From Leptolyngbyaceae cyanobacterium M65_K2018_010 (GTDB taxonomy: Bacteria > Cyanobacteriota > Cyanobacteriia > Phormidesmidales > Phormidesmidaceae): a stretch of DNA of 7,704 bases. Location of the stretch: NCBI GenBank assembly GCA_015295885.1, contig DVEE01000025.1, positions 1 through 7,704 on the forward strand. Reading direction: 5' to 3'. A program made the position numbers and the translations under genes. This document shows, in pieces, positions 6,718 to 7,704 of this stretch (its first letter is position 1; the number at the start of each line of letters is the position of its first letter). The notes beneath the pieces were generated by a model, which searched no databases, was not told the origin of the DNA, and was given only the letters and a program-made list of their open reading frames with translations.

Positions 6718-6880
6718 CCCCCGTCGCTCGGGCCGCCTGTACTCAACCCCAATCTCCCCAGGATGGGGGCCATGGGCTCAATATCACCCTCAGGAATGGC
6801 AGAGCGAACGGGCGATTACCTGTCACCTTTCGGCATAATAGGCCATGGTCACTACCCGGCGGTCAAGCCGCTTACTCCCT
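6718..6880 (+). other. Spacer between the transporter gene and pgeF
   Basis: These 163 bases hold no supported gene. A short G/C stem, CCCC (6756-6759) and GGGG (6765-6768), lies after the transporter stop but has no T-run, so I do not call it a terminator. Near the end, CATAAT (6834-6839) matches five of six bases of a -10 box, with no good -35 at the proper distance. It would start transcription near 6846, which fits a pgeF start at 6881 better than one at 6845. Confidence 0.35.
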
Positions 6881-7704
6881 ATGACCCTCTGGCAATGGAC
6901 CCCCTGGCAAGGCCAGGCCTTCCTCACCTGCGACTTGCTCAAGCCCTGGCCCCACGGCTTTTTCACCCGTAAGTTCTGGCCCCAGCCGCCAGAATTGCTG
7001 ACCCCAGCCCTCGACCCCACGGCCACGGTACAGCGGGTGAAGCAGGTCCATGGTAATCGGGTGCTGACGCCCAAGGAGTTAGCCCATCAGGCTAGACCGG
7101 TTGCCGCCCAGGCCGATGCCCCTCGCCCTGAGGCCGACGCCCTACTCAGCGATGGCCCTGCCCAAGCCCTTTGGGTCTGCTCCGCCGATTGCAATCCGCT
7201 GCTAATTGGCGATCGCGCCACGGGGCAGGCCGCCGCTATCCACGCCGGCTGGCGGGGCACGGCACTCAAAATCGTCCCCTTGACGGTGGCGAAAATGCAG
7301 GCCCAGGGCAGTCGCTTAGAGGACTTGGTGGTGGCCATAGGGCCTGCCATTGCCGGGGAGGTCTATCAGGTGGCAACGGCGGTGGCAGCCGAGGTGGGAC
7401 GTACCATTACGGACTGGCCCGCCCTGGAAGATGAACCCTTGGTCGCCGCTCTACAAGCCCAGGCCGATTCCCCCATAGGCCCCGATGCGGAACCGGGCAA
7501 GGCGCGTCTGGATGTGCGCCAGGTGAATGTTTGGCAGTTGGAACAACTGGGACTGCATCGCCACCAGATCGCCGTGGCTCCCCACTGTACCTTCCAGGAA
7601 CCGGAACAGTTTTTTTCCTACCGCCGTACTGGGGAAAAGCAAGTGCAATGGTCCGGCATTGTCAGCCAAGAGCCTGAGCCGGGGCGGGGGGTACCGTCGC
7701 GGCT
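6881..7704 (+). CDS. pgeF: PgeF/YfiH laccase-domain protein (3'-truncated by window edge)
   Basis: This frame runs to the window edge with 274 complete codons and no stop. The product belongs to the YfiH/LACC1 family. E. coli PgeF acts in peptidoglycan quality control; human LACC1 and some bacterial members have purine-nucleoside activities; older names call it polyphenol oxidase. The three expected metal-site residues are His57 (VKQVHGNRV), Cys104 (CSADCNP) and His121 (IHAGWRG). Further family motifs are AIGPAIAGEVYQV (152-164), APHCTF (233-238) and FFSYRRTGEKQVQWSGIVS (244-262); the last normally lies at the very C-terminus, so only a few residues should be missing. I chose the ATG at 6881 because MTLWQWTPWQGQAFL resembles the N-terminus of cyanobacterial relatives as I recall them. 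An ATG at 6845 would add 12 residues, and an in-frame TAG at 6839 limits the start to these two or a rarer codon. Neither has a good Shine-Dalgarno sequence. No laccase activity is implied. Confidence 0.93.
   Translation, partial: MTLWQWTPWQGQAFLTCDLLKPWPHGFFTRKFWPQPPELLTPALDPTATVQRVKQVHGNRVLTPKELAHQARPVAAQADAPRPEADALLSDGPAQALWVCSADCNPLLIGDRATGQAAAIHAGWRGTALKIVPLTVAKMQAQGSRLEDLVVAIGPAIAGEVYQVATAVAAEVGRTITDWPALEDEPLVAALQAQADSPIGPDAEPGKARLDVRQVNVWQLEQLGLHRHQIAVAPHCTFQEPEQFFSYRRTGEKQVQWSGIVSQEPEPGRGVPSR

Larger units (their letters stand above)
536..7216. repeat. HIP1 octamer GCGATCGC, nine dispersed copies
   Basis: Exact copies start at 536, 1541, 1619, 2163, 3605, 4202, 4308, 5105 and 7209. 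HIP1 is the highly iterated palindrome of many cyanobacterial genomes. Copies lie in menD, sqdX, sqdB, the lipoprotein gene and pgeF, and none lies in the transporter gene or the 5342-5637 spacer. Seven-of-eight variants (for example CCGATCGC in menD) also occur. It supports the cyanobacterial assignment; each copy is an isolated octamer, not an array. Confidence 0.9.

Noticed and set aside
6763..6972. A 69-codon plus-strand open frame overlapping the pgeF start.
   Set aside because: It is in a different frame from the clearly conserved PgeF coding sequence and has no recognisable features.
1..7704. Search by eye for CRISPR arrays, tRNAs, insertion-sequence ends, toxin-antitoxin pairs or retroelements.
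   Set aside because: No regular repeat-spacer pattern, tRNA-like cloverleaf, transposase motif or small paired genes were seen. The window reads as ordinary chromosomal genes.

Overview
The window looks like a piece of a cyanobacterial chromosome with fairly high G+C (by eye, high 50s percent). The octamer GCGATCGC (HIP1, typical of many cyanobacterial genomes) occurs nine times in 7.7 kb, against roughly 0.1 expected for a random 8-mer. The gene set agrees: menD (phylloquinone or menaquinone synthesis), the sulfolipid genes sqdB and sqdX, and close matches to cyanobacterial and plastid proteins. I cannot name the genus.

Layout. (1) 1-1593, plus strand: menD, cut at its 5' end by the window edge, stop present. 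(2) 1602-4003, minus strand: sqdB followed by sqdX, the two dedicated enzymes of sulfoquinovosyl diacylglycerol (SQDG) synthesis. sqdX meets menD tail to tail with only 8 bases between the stop codons, and a GC-rich hairpin covers both stops. (3) 4004-4162: a short spacer with a plausible sqdB promoter overlapped by an inverted repeat. (4) 4163-5341, minus strand: a predicted lipoprotein of the 'esterase-like activity of phytase' family. (5) 5342-5637: a divergent intergenic region with two inverted repeats. (6) 5638-6717, plus strand: a ten-helix EamA/DMT-family transporter. (7) 6718-6880: a short spacer. (8) 6881-7704, plus strand: pgeF (YfiH/laccase-domain protein), open to the window edge and missing at most a few C-terminal residues.

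How the genes work together. Only sqdB and sqdX form a clear functional unit: SqdB makes UDP-sulfoquinovose, and SqdX transfers the sulfoquinovose to diacylglycerol to give SQDG, an anionic thylakoid lipid that can stand in for phosphatidylglycerol. The phytase-like lipoprotein lies upstream on the same strand, but 159 bases and a candidate promoter separate it from sqdB, so co-transcription is uncertain. MenD, the transporter and PgeF are housekeeping or orphan functions with no evident link to sulfolipid synthesis.

I found no mobile element, CRISPR array, tRNA, rRNA or defence-type gene cluster, and nothing that looks like an undescribed multi-gene system. The points worth checking are mostly small regulatory structures between genes.
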